Assembly (NCBI GenBank): GCA_037954235.1
Contig: JBBMOA010000016.1
Span: 25,528,883 to 25,592,882, forward strand
Direction of reading: 5' to 3'
Length of the DNA: 64,000 bases
DNA from: Aulostomus chinensis
Lineage: Eukaryota; Chordata; Actinopteri; Syngnathiformes; Aulostomidae
The translations under genes and the position numbers were made by a program. Of the stretch, positions 59,701-64,000 are shown piece by piece. How positions within the stretch are numbered: position 1 is the first letter of the stretch; every line of letters starts with the position of its first letter. The notes below the pieces were generated by a model. That model did no database searches and was not told the DNA's origin. It worked only from the letters and a program-made list of their open reading frames with translations.

Positions 59701-60876
59701 CTGTTGGAAGGGTTTCTGAGCGGTGCTGGTCAGCCCTGACGTGGTCGGACAGCTTCAATCAGCTACTCAAATAATAACCCTAACATAGCTGGCGATGACA
59801 AGAACTGCTAACGGCTGCAACATACGGAGCCATGAGCTGGTGAGTGAAGTTCGCTGCTTAAGCAACAGAGACAAACATGACTTTTCTTTGACGCGTAATG
59901 AACAACAAGTAACAAGTCATCTGACTTGTTAGAAAAGTTGGATTTCCTTCCACTGGTGTCAGTGCCTGATCACTAACTTCTGGAAAAATCTGCTTTAAAT
60001 CCAAAACAATTTTCTTTTAGGCTGTTTAACTGTTGCTCTGTCCCATGAGACCTTTTAAGCACCCTGGCATCCACGGTGTGCTCTCCTTCTATGCCTACCT
60101 GGAGGAGTTATGAAGAATTCTGCATTTAAGCGCTCAAAGCTTGTAAAAGGAAAACTGCCACTCTCCAATCCAAATAAACAGACTTGTGGGGAGAAGGGAC
60201 GAGACCATCAGGCAACATAACAGGGGGTTGGGGGTCTACTAGGCAAGCAACTGAAAGCGAAAGGACACCTAAAGACCAGGGGGAAAGACTGAACTTGACT
60301 ATAACAGATAGGTGGGGCAATAAACATGTGGCAGGAAGCAAACAGGCTTCTATCCCACAATGTGAACCACAGCTCCCATCAGATGCAGGGTTAGCCTTAC
60401 ACGAGATGCCTTCTGTTGCTAAATCCAAAGGAAACAGGAGGCAGAGAGCAGGGAACCAGCCGTCCCTACTTGCGCCACAGCCCTCTACTGATTCCCCAAA
60501 GAGACGGGTGGAAGGAACAAGATAGGAGGAGGAGGAGGAGGAGGAGGAGAGAGATGAGGAGGAAGAGGCAGGAAGTGAGGACAAACTCACCACACTGGCT
60601 ACCTGGGCCGGTTTGGGTCGTTTTGAATGGTCCAGAGCAAAGATAGTATACTCAGAGAGAAAAGCGGGCTCTGCTATCATCCCGGCCAGCACCTGACCCG
60701 TCGGTGCAGTAACGGGACGTTAGGTGGGGAAAGGAGAGGAACACAGAGAGCAATGAGAAAAAACAACACCATGAGAGTGAAACAGTGCTGGAGGGAGTGT
60801 GTTGCCAGAGAGAGAGAGAGACAGACAGAGAGAGCGACAGACAGAAAGAGAGAGAGAGACGGAGAGAGAGAGAGAC

Positions 60877-60907
<31 letters not shown>

Positions 60908-63800
60908 AAGGGGAGCGGGGGGGGGACTACATGACTTAGCAAGAAAAATAAGGAAAGCGGGAAAGTGAAACACTCAATCAACATCAATGTTATGAGTAAC
61001 AGTTTGACATCTCCGTCTGCGCTCCGTGGTCTTGAGTGTGAACGCAGCGCCAGCTCAGGGCGCAGTGTCCCGCCTGATTCACTGGCGCTGCCGGCGACTG
61101 CAGCCGTGGTTCTGGACCAGTCGGTAAATAGCGGAGCATTTAGCAGCTGCAGATATCTCCCACAGGCGTTGATGGAGACTAAAAATAAAGACGAGAATGA
61201 CTATTGGACCCCAAGAATAGACGGACAGAAACAGGAGTCCAAATGCACGACCACGCTGCTCCACAGCATGTCAGTGTAATTACATTATGGGGTTTCTGAA
61301 CTGTCAAAGATGTCAAAGTGTTAAAGATTTGTGAGACGGTGAAAAAAATGATTATGTCATGAAAAGACTCTTGAAAGCTGAGGGCTGAAGTTACCACGAC
61401 ACATTTGAGCTCCCTAAGTTTGAGGGCAAAAGAGGAAAGACGAGCAGACGGGGCACCATCAGCATTCCAGCTGAGATGTTGAGTGTAGAAATGTAGAGTC
61501 ATGAGCGAGTGGTGAAGGGCGAGCAGTCCTGACGGTCAACGCTCATACCTAAGCTCTCATTAGCTGCTGCAACACCCGCCATCTTCCACCTCTGACTACT
61601 GAATCAAACAGGGCTGCACAGACTTGCCCTTATCCTCAAGTAGAGCTTGCTGGAGAGAAAATACAACTTGCCAGAGAAAAGAAACACTGAGAAGAAGGAC
61701 GTATGAATATTCATGTATGTGCTACGCCCCGCTAATGAAACGCCGCTCCCAGCGCCTCAGGCTCTCTTGGGGACGTTACGTTTGCTTCAATAATGAGAGA
61801 CAAGCTGCTCGATCATCCTGTGACCAGGTGCTACTTTGACTCCACGTGTTGACATTCAGTGCATATTACTCAGTGTTTTAAAGACTATTTCATAATGGCC
61901 GACCGTTTGTTCTCATGCTGGTTAATGAAGACAAAATTTGCAAAAGTAATACCAGACCCTGCGTGAAGATGATGAAGGAGCTCATTAATGATCCACGCTC
62001 GAGAGCTCATGAATCGTTACCACACTGCGATGAGACCTCTCTTGTGCTCGGGGGAGATGTTAGGAAACAACCTGTGCTCTGTAAACGTCTGACTAAGACA
62101 CATTACTGCAGTCAGCGCAGATTCTTTCTTCAACTTTTAAGTTTGAGGAAGTTTAGTGAAAAGAATTGATAGCCTGCGTCTCCAAAGCCTTTTGGCGCTG
62201 CTGGTGCTTCTATTTGCTGGCACAAAAAAAAGGAAGAAAGACATGGTTATATTCAAGGGAGCATTAAGCACAACAGGACACAGCTTCTGTGACACTGACA
62301 GCAGTCACGCTGGCTTGGGAATTGCAAAAAACACAAGTGGGGAGAGATCGTGACATGCTTCAGTTGAGGTCCGAACACTTCCAATACTTCTGTGGTATGG
62401 GAGCAGGGTGCTGGCTCCGTGCTCACCTCTCTATCGCTGGGAGAGGGGGCGCCATCTTGGTAGAATGGGGGGGTCTGGCTGCTGCGCCGGTCTCCAGCGC
62501 CCATCTGGTAAAAAGCAATGGAATGGATTCAAACACACGTTTCCTCTCCCCAGATTAAAGACAGGAGCTTAACACGCCACCCGTCCCTCAGCTCTCAGCT
62601 GATGCTTCTGGTTGTTCTCTTGAGACAAATCCAGAGTGATAAAATATCAGTAACACAATCGATCCTTAATGACTTCCTCTTGCATTGCATCATCAATATC
62701 ATGGAGCCAAATATCATGATTAGAATTAACACAAGTGGAATTAAAAAACTAATTCCTTGTGGTTCTTAGACTTTATATGATTAGCTAGTGTGTGTGTGTG
62801 AGTGTGAGTGTGTGTGTGTGTGTGAGTGAGTGTGAGTGTGTTTTTCCTCCTAAATCAAGCAGATCATAATACACAGTAGATTAACGGGCCTACGTTTAGC
62901 AGCTGGTACATGAGATTAAAATGGTGAGGGCAAGTATAAACCTGAGTGATGTAAAGGGTCTCATCAGCATGCAGTCCAGACAGTTTTGCTAATATAAACG
63001 TGAATCCAAATGTCACTGCGTCTTGTCCATCATCAAATACTGACTGATACCAAAAAAGATGAAAACTGATGTTAAACAGCCCGAGCAGGAGGGTCGGTCA
63101 CGCCACCAGGACGAGATCTGGAGGAGAAGAATCCATGAGCGTGAAACTGAACTCTGCAGAATTTAATCAGACGCTAAACAACAGCGGTATTGAGCCTGAT
63201 GGTGGAGACGTTCTACCCACAGACCAAGTTAAACCTACTTCATAGTAGCCTTGGTGATGACATTTAGCTTCTTCCTGGTTACACTGGTTGAAATCCTGAC
63301 TCGCAAACTGGCGTTTATTAAGACAGCTGTCATCCACCGATGACGTCCACGTCACGCCTCGCACGTAATCCAGAGTGGATTATCGGACTGCTGGCCGATC
63401 AATGACCGGCTGCCACTGTTTGCTCCAGCTGAGATAACGAGACTGACCAGTTGAGACTCTGGAGCGTCACTGGCCGCAGCAGCTGACAAGTCAGACAGCT
63501 TCATACTTGCTTTAGCATGGTGATGCTAACCTTCGTAGCAGCCAGGGAGCAAACTCCCACGACAGAGCCCGTGGGAAGTCAGCGGCTTGGTTTCTATGAC
63601 CCTCCCCCAACACTCGCCGTCGGGACACGAACTTGAACGTCCCTGGCAGGATCGGAAGCGCTCCGGACAGTGTAAACAGAGGCTAGCTGAGCTAGCTAGC
63701 ATCCCGCAACACAACAACCAACCTGGGCCTGCGGCGGTGACTGCGCACTCCTCTGCGGGGACTGCTCCTCGTTTATCTTCTGCTTCAGTTTCTTGAACAT
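41767..63800 (-). CDS. GOLGA4: Golgin subfamily A member 4 (golgin-245), complete CDS
   Basis: Golgin-245 is a peripheral trans-Golgi coiled-coil tether. Its GRIP domain binds ARL1-GTP, and its extreme N-terminus binds TBC1D23 to capture endosome-derived vesicles (family knowledge). I joined 24 coding exons with consistent phases, giving about 2058 residues (human 2230), or 2092 with the cassette exon. The N-terminus MFKKLKQKINEEQ matches the mammalian protein. A Ser-rich segment (about 76-130) has repeated ESLxR motifs. Coiled coil runs from about 155 to 1965, mostly in one 3713-nt exon, as in mammals. The GRIP domain (about 2005-2050) contains EYLRKVLFEYMMGRETK and the key Tyr2010. There are no frameshifts. 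ITGA9 follows downstream in the same orientation, as in human. The CDS start is the first ATG in a GC-rich promoter context. Confidence 0.97.
41889..41975 (-). CDS. GOLGA4: GOLGA4 exon 23 (GRIP domain, second part)
   Basis: Residues 2026-2054. TMAKVITSMLKFPPDQAQKV then LDKEDSKTI, the final GRIP helices. Acceptor CGTGCAG|ACG; donor ATC|GTAAGC, phase 0. Confidence 0.96.
41976..43161 (-). other. GOLGA4: GOLGA4 intron 22
   Basis: 1.2 kb with the ACT/AGT palindrome and a short GTGCGT repeat near 42878-42904. No exon seen. Confidence 0.75.
42733..42755. repeat. ACT/AGT inverted trinucleotide palindrome
   Basis: Contains the perfect palindrome TACTACTAGTAGTA within a longer ACT/AGT stretch, in GOLGA4 intron 22. 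Confidence 0.8.
43162..43259 (-). CDS. GOLGA4: GOLGA4 exon 22 (GRIP domain, first part)
   Basis: Residues 1993-2025. ATEMEYLRKVLFEYMMGRET K is the GRIP core. The Tyr of EYLR is the residue needed for ARL1 binding in this family. Acceptor TCTCACAG|AT; donor AAA|GTACGA, phase 0. Confidence 0.96.
43260..44580 (-). other. GOLGA4: GOLGA4 intron 21
   Basis: 1.3 kb, no exon or named repeat recognised. Confidence 0.7.
44581..44656 (-). CDS. GOLGA4: GOLGA4 exon 21
   Basis: Residues 1968-1992. IHSLEDKIKCFHRNTVVTHL then GSTLK, the linker before GRIP (human IHNLEDRLKKYEKNVYATTVG). Acceptor AATCTAG-type, GCTAG|ATT; donor AAAG|GTAACA, phase 1. Confidence 0.92.
44988..45056 (-). CDS. GOLGA4: GOLGA4 exon 20
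   Basis: Residues 1945-1967. AQLAEKTSLLSEARLKEQGF then VER, matching human QLAQKTTLISDSKLKEQEFRE. Acceptor CCGCAG|GCC; donor AGG|GTGAGG, phase 0. Confidence 0.95.
45163..45792. repeat. 15-bp minisatellite, 42 units
   Basis: Tandem units of the form GGAACCAGTGACAGT, GGAACCAGTGATACT, GGAACCAGTGATAGA and GGAAGCAGGGATGCT, with hints of a 30-bp higher-order period. Every unit is exactly 15 bp, with no indels over 630 bp by hand count. It fills most of GOLGA4 intron 19 (45057-45808). Long ORFs on both strands here are a by-product of the period being a multiple of three. Confidence 0.95.
45809..45829 (-). CDS. GOLGA4: GOLGA4 exon 19 (21-nt microexon)
   Basis: Residues 1938-1944, MSTEELQ, corresponding to the IMELQ step of human golgin-245 (VTIMELQTQLAQK). 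Acceptor TTTTTCACACAG|ATG; donor CAG|GTATGT, phase 0 at both ends. The intronic minisatellite begins about 16 nt past the donor. Confidence 0.85.
45830..47987 (-). other. GOLGA4: GOLGA4 intron 18
   Basis: 2.2 kb with the 22-bp tandem repeat. A 156-codon plus-strand ORF at 46915-47385 is unlike any known protein and is treated as chance. Confidence 0.7.
46301..46357. repeat. 22-bp tandem repeat, about 2.6 units
   Basis: Units of the form GTACTrTAATACACAyTCATCA in GOLGA4 intron 18. Confidence 0.8.
47988..48074 (-). CDS. GOLGA4: GOLGA4 exon 18
   Basis: Residues 1909-1937. SREEEMGGRVWQVQKELEEL then QARSHGTSE, matching human REEEMTAKVRDLQTQLEELQ. Acceptor CCTCAG|AGT; donor GAG|GTACCA, phase 0. 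Confidence 0.92.
48354..48484 (-). CDS. GOLGA4: GOLGA4 exon 17
   Basis: Residues 1865-1908. AKAQSVEAELLSSHREETIQ then KLVAQRDDDLHRTVQKYEQV. Acceptor TTTCACAG|CG; donor CAG|GTAGCG, phase 0. Confidence 0.95.
49398..49519 (-). CDS. GOLGA4: GOLGA4 exon 16
   Basis: Residues 1824-1864. SELEDCEMKHNSAIKQLMRE then INTQMALKEKEIDAAVKETI. Acceptor CAACAG|A; donor ATCG|GTGAGT, phase 1. Confidence 0.95.
49600..53312 (-). CDS. GOLGA4: GOLGA4 exon 15 (3713-nt coiled-coil exon)
   Basis: Residues 587-1823. One uninterrupted 1237-codon coiled-coil exon beginning RILELESSLEK and ending ELLEEHEKRL. Glu, Lys, Gln and Leu dominate in heptads. Conserved islands include FQAHVEEMNQKTLEKLDAKQ, KMEKFKQRAKEMQENFKKKL and DFTRLQKDMRLLRKEHEQDL. 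Mammals also encode this rod in a giant exon. Acceptor GATTGCAG|AGA; donor CTCAA|GTAAGT, phase 2. A few short dispersed gaps relative to human probably account for the shorter protein. Confidence 0.97.
53564..53719 (-). CDS. GOLGA4: GOLGA4 exon 14
   Basis: Residues 535-586. EQCKEEFAQQAKERDQQASL and LALEDVELQKTAVATEAESK. Acceptor GTTCAG|GAG; donor ACT|GTGAGT, phase 0. Confidence 0.95.
53818..53916 (-). CDS. GOLGA4: GOLGA4 exon 13
   Basis: Residues 502-534. KSSEEMVANMEKVHSEALAA then KEEEINGRISQAV. Acceptor TTGTTAG|AAA; donor GTG|GTAGGG, phase 0. Confidence 0.93.
54108..54286 (-). CDS. GOLGA4: GOLGA4 exon 12
   Basis: Residues 442-501. AFEELERALGAAQRAEEARK and LQQELTRVKQEVVTIMK, coiled coil. 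Acceptor TTCGTAG|CA; donor AAG|GTCAGG, phase 0. Confidence 0.95.
54361..54508 (-). CDS. GOLGA4: GOLGA4 exon 11
   Basis: Residues 393-441. GMVIAETKRQMHETLEMKEE is identical to the mammalian protein over this stretch. Acceptor CGTCCAG|GGG; donor TCAG|GTGAGT, phase 1. Confidence 0.96.
54616..54638. repeat. (GT)11 microsatellite
   Basis: In GOLGA4 intron 10. Confidence 0.9.
54843..54926 (-). CDS. GOLGA4: GOLGA4 exon 10
   Basis: Residues 365-392. ELHTTEKTKLITQLRDAKNL then IEQLEQDK. Acceptor TCTGTAG|GAG; donor AAG|GTGAGA, phase 0. Confidence 0.95.
54927..56632 (-). other. GOLGA4: GOLGA4 intron 9
   Basis: 1.7 kb, no exon recognised and no clear repeat. Confidence 0.7.
56633..56823 (-). CDS. GOLGA4: GOLGA4 exon 9
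   Basis: Residues 301-364, coiled coil. LVEALQKRVKRQENILNKCK and QLQERLQELEKMK. Acceptor TGGACAG|AA; donor AAG|GTGGAT, phase 0. Confidence 0.95.
56937..57081 (-). CDS. GOLGA4: GOLGA4 exon 8
   Basis: Residues 253-300. VALLKKRVKGVSDGAAPPEG followed by an acidic Ser-rich linker ending EPEVTE. Acceptor CCTACAG|GTT; donor GAGG|GTAAGC, phase 1. Confidence 0.92.
57220..57370 (+). mobile_element. Truncated SINE-like fragment
   Basis: GGGTTGCTGGTTTGATCCCC (B-box-like) followed by CCGATGGGAGGGTTGGTACC, TTGCACTGCAGCTTCCATCA and GTGTGTGAGAATGAGGCAA, typical of the central and 3' body of common teleost SINEs. It occupies much of the 365-nt GOLGA4 intron 7. The end is truncated and I see no clear TSD. 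Confidence 0.6.
57447..57545 (-). CDS. GOLGA4: GOLGA4 exon 7
   Basis: Residues 220-252. ELQMDQQAKKHLQDEFDAAL then EEKDQMITVLQTQ. Acceptor CTCCAG|GAG; donor CAG|GTGAGA, phase 0. Confidence 0.96.
57685..57741 (-). CDS. GOLGA4: GOLGA4 exon 6
   Basis: Residues 201-219, AILSQSQDKALRRIGELRE, nearly identical to mammals. Acceptor CCTGCAG|GCC; donor GAG|GTACAG, phase 0. Confidence 0.95.
57842..57889 (-). CDS. GOLGA4: GOLGA4 exon 5
   Basis: Residues 185-200, LVTAYRTVHRDKEKTQ, matching human LVTAYQMLQREKKKLQ. Acceptor GTGCAG|CTG; donor CAG|GTACTT, phase 0. Confidence 0.93.
57966..58292 (-). CDS. GOLGA4: GOLGA4 exon 4 (Ser-rich ESLxR repeats)
   Basis: Residues 76-184. REDPQSFAQKLQLKVPSMES is followed by ESLFRSPSKESLVRSSSRDS, an acidic DPPSDIESEAEE patch and ERSLGKYRAKYSE. 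The acceptor CAACAG|AGA is one of two equivalent AG choices 2 nt apart; phase decides for this one. Donor GAG|GTGAGA. Confidence 0.95.
58337..58357. repeat. A21 homopolymer (T21 in GOLGA4 transcript)
   Basis: Adjacent to a short GA run, in GOLGA4 intron 3, 45-65 nt upstream of the exon 4 acceptor. Confidence 0.95.
58413..58481 (-). CDS. GOLGA4: GOLGA4 exon 3 (probably alternative)
   Basis: Residues 53-75. GASKGPSRSPRGSINGDGSA then SPQ. Resembles an ASKSPDSVNGS segment that I recall from some mammalian GOLGA4 isoforms. Acceptor TCCTGCAG|GGG; donor CAA|GTGTGT is weak, in keeping with alternative use. Phase 0 at both ends. Confidence 0.8.
58482..60590 (-). other. GOLGA4: GOLGA4 intron between cassette exon 2a and exon 3
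   Basis: 2.1 kb. The only notable feature is the UCC-rich tract next to the cassette exon donor. Confidence 0.65.
60525..60550. repeat. (GGA)n tract, (UCC)n in GOLGA4 transcript
   Basis: About 40 nt downstream of the candidate cassette exon donor (60590). Confidence 0.95.
60591..60692 (-). CDS. GOLGA4: GOLGA4 candidate cassette exon 2a (34 codons)
   Basis: A 102-nt in-frame exon candidate: acceptor GGGTCAG|GTG, donor GTG|GTGAGT, phase 0 at both ends. It encodes VLAGMIAEPAFLSEYTIFAL and DHSKRPKPAQVASV. It sits between exons 2 and 3 and could be inserted without changing the frame. Codon use looks coding. I cannot confirm a mammalian counterpart, so inclusion in transcripts is inferred. Confidence 0.6.
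60693..62426 (-). other. GOLGA4: GOLGA4 intron between exon 2 and cassette exon 2a
   Basis: 1.7 kb with the long GA-rich microsatellite and a YY1-like GCCATCTT near 61578. No further in-frame exon accepted. Confidence 0.65.
60806..60912. repeat. GA-rich microsatellite, (CU)n in GOLGA4 transcript
   Basis: About 105 bp of GA repeats with CAGA and GAAA interruptions, 114-220 nt upstream of the candidate cassette exon acceptor. Confidence 0.95.
62427..62504 (-). CDS. GOLGA4: GOLGA4 exon 2
   Basis: Residues 27-52. MGAGDRRSSQTPPFYQDGAP then SPSDRE. Aligns with the human MRSRTSSFTEQLDEGTPNRE segment, including the Met that opens the exon. Acceptor TTTTACCAG|ATG; donor GAG|GTGAGC, phase 0 at both ends. 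Confidence 0.88.
62505..63722 (-). other. GOLGA4: GOLGA4 intron 1
   Basis: 1.2 kb with the GT/GAGT microsatellite. Nothing else recognised. Confidence 0.7.
62788..62840. repeat. GT/GAGT microsatellite
   Basis: Imperfect GT repeat with GAGT interruptions, in GOLGA4 intron 1. Confidence 0.9.
63723..63800 (-). CDS. GOLGA4: GOLGA4 exon 1 (start codon)
   Basis: Residues 1-26, MFKKLKQKINEEQSPQRSAQ onward. The basic-amphipathic first 20 residues are the TBC1D23-binding element of golgin-245/golgin-97 (known for the family). Donor CAG|GTTGGT, phase 0. Confidence 0.95.
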
Positions 63801-64000
63801 CTTGGCCCGCAGCTGAAGGGCAGACGACTACAACCGGGCGGGGACGTATGTAGCTTCGACCCAGCCGAACATCCAAACCTCAGCGCCCGACTTCCTTGTT
63901 CGCGTCTGAATTCCAGCAGGTGACAGTGCTCTCTGCGCATGCGCGGCCAACGTGGAGGAAAACAGTAACGTCAGAGTTAAAGGGCCAGTCCGCGCTGCTC
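63801..64000 (-). promoter_or_regulatory. GOLGA4: GOLGA4 5' UTR and CpG-rich promoter
   Basis: GC- and CpG-rich sequence immediately upstream of the GOLGA4 start codon, with no obvious TATA box. It fits a housekeeping, dispersed-start promoter. The transcription start cannot be placed from sequence alone. Confidence 0.6.
63934..63945. promoter_or_regulatory. NRF-1-type palindrome TGCGCATGCGCG
   Basis: Perfect match to the NRF-1 consensus YGCGCAnGCGCR, about 135 bp upstream of the GOLGA4 ATG, where such sites commonly occur in CpG promoters. Function is inferred from the motif only. Confidence 0.6.

Noticed and set aside
60652..60987. SLSLS-rich minus-strand ORFs
   Set aside because: Translation of the GA/CT microsatellite, not protein coding.
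61555..61589. YY1-like AAGATGGCGGG followed by MAGVAAANESL and a GTATGA donor, a possible alternative first exon on the minus strand
   Set aside because: It would end in phase 1, whereas GOLGA4 exons 2a, 3 and 4 start in phase 0, so it cannot feed GOLGA4 in frame. No other gene is seen to join.

Overview
The window is vertebrate genomic DNA, almost certainly from a ray-finned (probably percomorph) fish. Exons are short, use GT-AG splice sites and are separated by mostly compact introns. CA/GT microsatellites are abundant, and several interspersed repeats are of types common in teleosts, including a tRNA-derived SINE with an intact target-site duplication. There are no bacterial-type operons, phage genes or CRISPR arrays.

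Two genes fill the window, both on the minus strand and in the same orientation. From the right edge leftwards, GOLGA4 (golgin-245/p230, a trans-Golgi tether with a C-terminal GRIP domain) runs from its start codon at 63800 to its stop at 41767. I resolve 24 coding exons, encoding about 2058 residues, plus one in-frame candidate cassette exon of 34 codons. About 2.65 kb further left, ITGA9 (integrin alpha-9) starts at 39116 and runs off the left edge. Of an expected 28 exons, 26 are present (955 residues: signal peptide, seven-bladed beta-propeller, and the thigh and calf domains). The transmembrane and cytoplasmic exons lie outside the window. All exon phases join without a frame break, so neither gene looks broken. 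The order GOLGA4 then ITGA9 in the same direction matches human 3p22, which supports orthology.

Region by region: 1-39116 is ITGA9, dominated by a 15.5 kb intron 15 (8990-24513). 39117-41766 is the compact intergenic stretch, with the ITGA9 promoter, a CTCF-like motif and the GOLGA4 3' UTR. 41767-63800 is GOLGA4, and 63801-64000 is its GC-rich promoter with an NRF-1-type palindrome. The two genes are not known to share a pathway. One acts in membrane traffic at the trans-Golgi network, the other at the cell surface as a partner of integrin beta-1.

I found no new multi-gene system. The observations most worth a second look concern RNA processing: a 42-copy, 15-bp minisatellite filling a GOLGA4 intron next to a 21-nt microexon, which keeps the reading frame open if the intron is retained; a (UG)n tract in place of the pyrimidine tract before ITGA9 exon 16; a GOLGA4 cassette exon flanked on both sides by UC-rich tracts; and a GOLGA4 stop codon lying inside a TGA/TGG trinucleotide repeat. 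All exon calls come from reading the sequence and from remembered family sequences. No alignment or database search was run.
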